Positions 21,406 to 23,324 of a stretch of 23,324 nucleotides of DNA are shown here, piece by piece. Numbering within the stretch: position 1 is the first letter of the stretch; each line of letters opens with the position of its first letter. The stretch is taken from NCBI GenBank assembly GCA_946617545.1, contig CAMOKK010000005.1:1-23324 (forward strand). The letters run 5' to 3'. This DNA comes from an uncultured Bacteroidales bacterium. GTDB taxonomy: Bacteria > Bacteroidota > Bacteroidia > Bacteroidales > UBA932. The position numbers were made by a program, and so were the translations under genes. The notes under the pieces are model-generated. The model saw only the letters and a list, made by a program, of their open reading frames with translations. It ran no database searches and was not told where the DNA came from.

Positions 21406-23324
21406 TTAATTAGCCTTTTTCAACGATTTAATTTTCGCTTCAAGACTTTCAATCTTGGAAAGGGCATCGGCCTCCTTTTTGCGCTCGTTCTCAATGACGG
21501 CAGCCGGAGCATTGGCCACGAAGCGCTCGTTGGAGAGTTTCGCCCTCACGCCCTGCAGGAATTTCTGCTGATGCTCCAGGTCCTTTTGTGCTTTTTCAAT
21601 CTCTTGTTCGGCATTCACAAGGCCCTCCAGTTTCACAAAGAATTCCTGGGTGCGAACCATGAATCCAACGCCCTGGGCATCCCCAAACTCCCCTGCCATT
21701 TCCACCTCTACGCCGGCCATCTTCTCCAGGATGGGAAGACAAGGGAACGTGCTTCCCTTGATGAGCAGATGAAGCGTCTCCTTGGGAGCGATGTTCCGCT
21801 GGCTGCGAACGGCCCGCACGGCGTTAACCGTCTCGGCCGTCCACTGGAAATCCTCCAGCACCTTGACATCGTAGGCTTGTGCCTTGGGGGTGGGAGCATA
21901 CATGATGGTCTCCCCTTCCTTCCGCTCGGCAATGTCCTGCCAAAGTTCTTCCGTAATGAAAGGCATCACCGGATGGATGAGTTTCAGGAGAGACTCGAAG
22001 AAAGACAGCGTAGCCTTATATGTTTCCGGATCCACGGGCTGGCCGAAGGCCGGTTTGATGGCCTCCAGATACCAGGAGCAGTAATCGTCCCAGAACAGTT
22101 TATAAATGGTCATGAGCGCATCGGAGATGCGGAATTTGCTGTAATGGTCTTCCACCTGGGCCACGGCTTCCGAGAGCTTGGCCTCGAACCATTCAATCGC
22201 CAGTTTGGCGGCGGGCGTCTGAGCCACGGAGGCATCCACGGCAAAGCCCTTCACCAGACGGTAGCTGTTCCAAATCTTATTACAGAAAGCGGCGCCCTGC
22301 TTAATCTGGGCCTCGTCATAGAAAATGTCGTTGCCGGCACTGGAGCAAAGAAGCATGCCGATTCGCACGGCATCGGCCCCATAATTCTCAATCAAGTCGA
22401 GGGGGTTCGGAGAATTTCCAAGGGTCTTCGACATTTTTCGGCCAATTTTGTCCCTCACGATGCCCGTGAAATACACATTGGAGAAGGGTTCCTTGCCCAT
22501 GAACTCCTCACCGGCCATAATCATGCGGGCCACCCAGAAGAAGATGATGTCCGGGCCCGTCACCAGGTCGTTGGTGGGGTAATAATAGGCCAGATCCTTA
22601 TTCGGTTTGTGCTCCGGATGCCCGGGCTTCTCAGGATCAAAGACCGAGATGGGCCAGAGCCAGGAACTGAACCAAGTATCCAGCACATCCTCATCTTGAC
22701 GAAGGTCTTCCGCCTTGATAGAAGGATTCTTAGCCTGCGCAGCCTTAAGCGCTTCTTCAGCTGACGCTTCTACCACGAACGACCCGTCCGGCAGGTAATA
22801 TGCGGGTATCCGCTGGCCCCACCACAGCTGGCGGGAGATACACCAGTCACGGGCATTTTCCATCCAGTGACGGTAGGTATTCACATATTTTTCCGGTATG
22901 AACTGGGTACGGCCGCTCTCCACGGTTTCCAGCGCCATGGCAGCCAGCTTATCCATCTTCAGGAACCACTGGGCACTGAGTTTGGGCTCAATCACGGCGT
23001 CCGTACGCTCGGAATAGCCCACCGGAGAAATGTACTCCTCCGTCTTTACCAGGTTGCCGGCTTCCTCCAGCATCTTGGCAATCTTCTTCCGGGCCACAAA
23101 ACGGTCCTCGCCCACCAGAATCTGCGCCTTCTCGTTCAGTTTTCCATGGTCGTCGATAATCTCCAGCACCGGAAGATTGTGCCTGAGGCCGATTTCATAG
23201 TCGTGTACATCATGGGCCGGCGTCACTTTCAGGCAGCCGGTACCGAAGTCCATCTCCACGTAATCGTCCTCGATAACGGGGATTTCCCTGTTAATCAGCG
23301 GAATCAGCACCTTCTTTCCCTTCA
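21406..23324 (-). CDS. valS: Valyl-tRNA synthetase (C-terminal part, 5' end outside the window)
   Basis: The open frame continues to the right edge; about 639 codons are visible and the N-terminus with the HIGH motif is missing. The visible part starts inside the CP1 editing domain (KGKKVLIPLINREIPVIEDD, MDFGTGCLKVTPAHD with the editing Asp). The catalytic core follows: RHWMENARDWCISRQLWWGQ, DVLDTWFSSWLWP, and the class I signature as KIGRKMSKTLGNS (KMSKT instead of KMSKS, which I believe is common in Bacteroidota). Next come the anticodon-binding helical domain and a C-terminal coiled-coil arm (VNAEQEIEKAQKDLEHQQKF .. KIESLEAKIKSLKKAN) that contacts tRNA. It is the first visible gene of the operon through the M19 dipeptidase. 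Confidence 0.97.
   Translation of the reverse strand, partial: KGKKVLIPLINREIPVIEDDYVEMDFGTGCLKVTPAHDVHDYEIGLRHNLPVLEIIDDHGKLNEKAQILVGEDRFVARKKIAKMLEEAGNLVKTEEYISPVGYSERTDAVIEPKLSAQWFLKMDKLAAMALETVESGRTQFIPEKYVNTYRHWMENARDWCISRQLWWGQRIPAYYLPDGSFVVEASAEEALKAAQAKNPSIKAEDLRQDEDVLDTWFSSWLWPISVFDPEKPGHPEHKPNKDLAYYYPTNDLVTGPDIIFFWVARMIMAGEEFMGKEPFSNVYFTGIVRDKIGRKMSKTLGNSPNPLDLIENYGADAVRIGMLLCSSAGNDIFYDEAQIKQGAAFCNKIWNSYRLVKGFAVDASVAQTPAAKLAIEWFEAKLSEAVAQVEDHYSKFRISDALMTIYKLFWDDYCSWYLEAIKPAFGQPVDPETYKATLSFFESLLKLIHPVMPFITEELWQDIAERKEGETIMYAPTPKAQAYDVKVLEDFQWTAETVNAVRAVRSQRNIAPKETLHLLIKGSTFPCLPILEKMAGVEVEMAGEFGDAQGVGFMVRTQEFFVKLEGLVNAEQEIEKAQKDLEHQQKFLQGVRAKLSNERFVANAPAAVIENERKKEADALSKIESLEAKIKSLKKAN

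Noticed and set aside
22430..22450. KMSKT in place of KMSKS in ValS as a possible inactivating change
   Set aside because: As far as I recall this form is common in Bacteroidota ValS and the surrounding signature is intact.
21172..22764. A 530-codon plus-strand frame opposite valS and the thioesterase
   Set aside because: Antisense to two certain genes; no motif, no promoter, no start context.

Overview
The window looks like chromosomal DNA from a member of the Bacteroidota, most likely order Bacteroidales. Three things point there. Nearly every transcription unit that opens after a gap has the Bacteroidota-type -7 element TAnnTTTG, one of them with a TTTG box exactly 19 bp upstream. Shine-Dalgarno sequences are mostly absent. 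The gene set is typical: a TamL-like lipoprotein barrel, many lipoproteins, an M6 metalloprotease, and a KMSKT-type ValS. I see no tRNA, rRNA, CRISPR array, transposase or phage gene. Genes are tightly packed; the one long gap is a very AT-rich 492-bp stretch at 14129-14620.

Layout. At 1-100 (-) is the start of a probable arginine-decarboxylase-family gene, divergent from tamL (158-2338, +). tamL runs tail to tail into a minus-strand block: rarA, a YghO/GNAT-like acyltransferase, then a lipoprotein plus a small outer-membrane barrel protein ending at a clear intrinsic terminator, then a YrbG-type Ca/Na antiporter. A plus-strand pair follows, a small lipoprotein and an M6 metalloprotease (7627-10293), converging on rlmD. 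The block rlmD, PlsB/PlsC-like acyltransferase and queA (10290-14128, -) contains a dif-like 28-bp sequence in the short gap before rlmD. After the AT-rich gap comes a plus-strand unit: XRE-type regulator, degenerate dihydroorotate-dehydrogenase-like protein, and cinA. This ends at a perfect 20-bp palindrome and converges on a minus-strand operon read in the order valS, YbgC-like thioesterase, tatA, tatC, ABC-F ATPase, M19 dipeptidase. valS is cut by the window end.

The most interesting signal is regulatory. Five copies of the dyad TTCA-N6-TGAA, embedded in a 16-bp pattern, lie between the queA transcription start and the start codon of the XRE regulator. One sits on the predicted queA start site and one on the regulator's own start codon. 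I infer that the XRE protein represses itself and queA and thereby controls a small unit in which a catalytic-residue-less PyrD relative is translationally coupled to CinA (an NMN-deamidase-type protein).

The second notable signal is the dif-like site at 11702-11729. If real, it places this window at the replication terminus. Other points: two convergent gene pairs whose stop codons share the same CTAA, promoters so close to start codons that leaderless mRNAs are expected, and an M6 protease with an altered zinc motif lying in the same frame as the upstream lipoprotein, one stop codon away.
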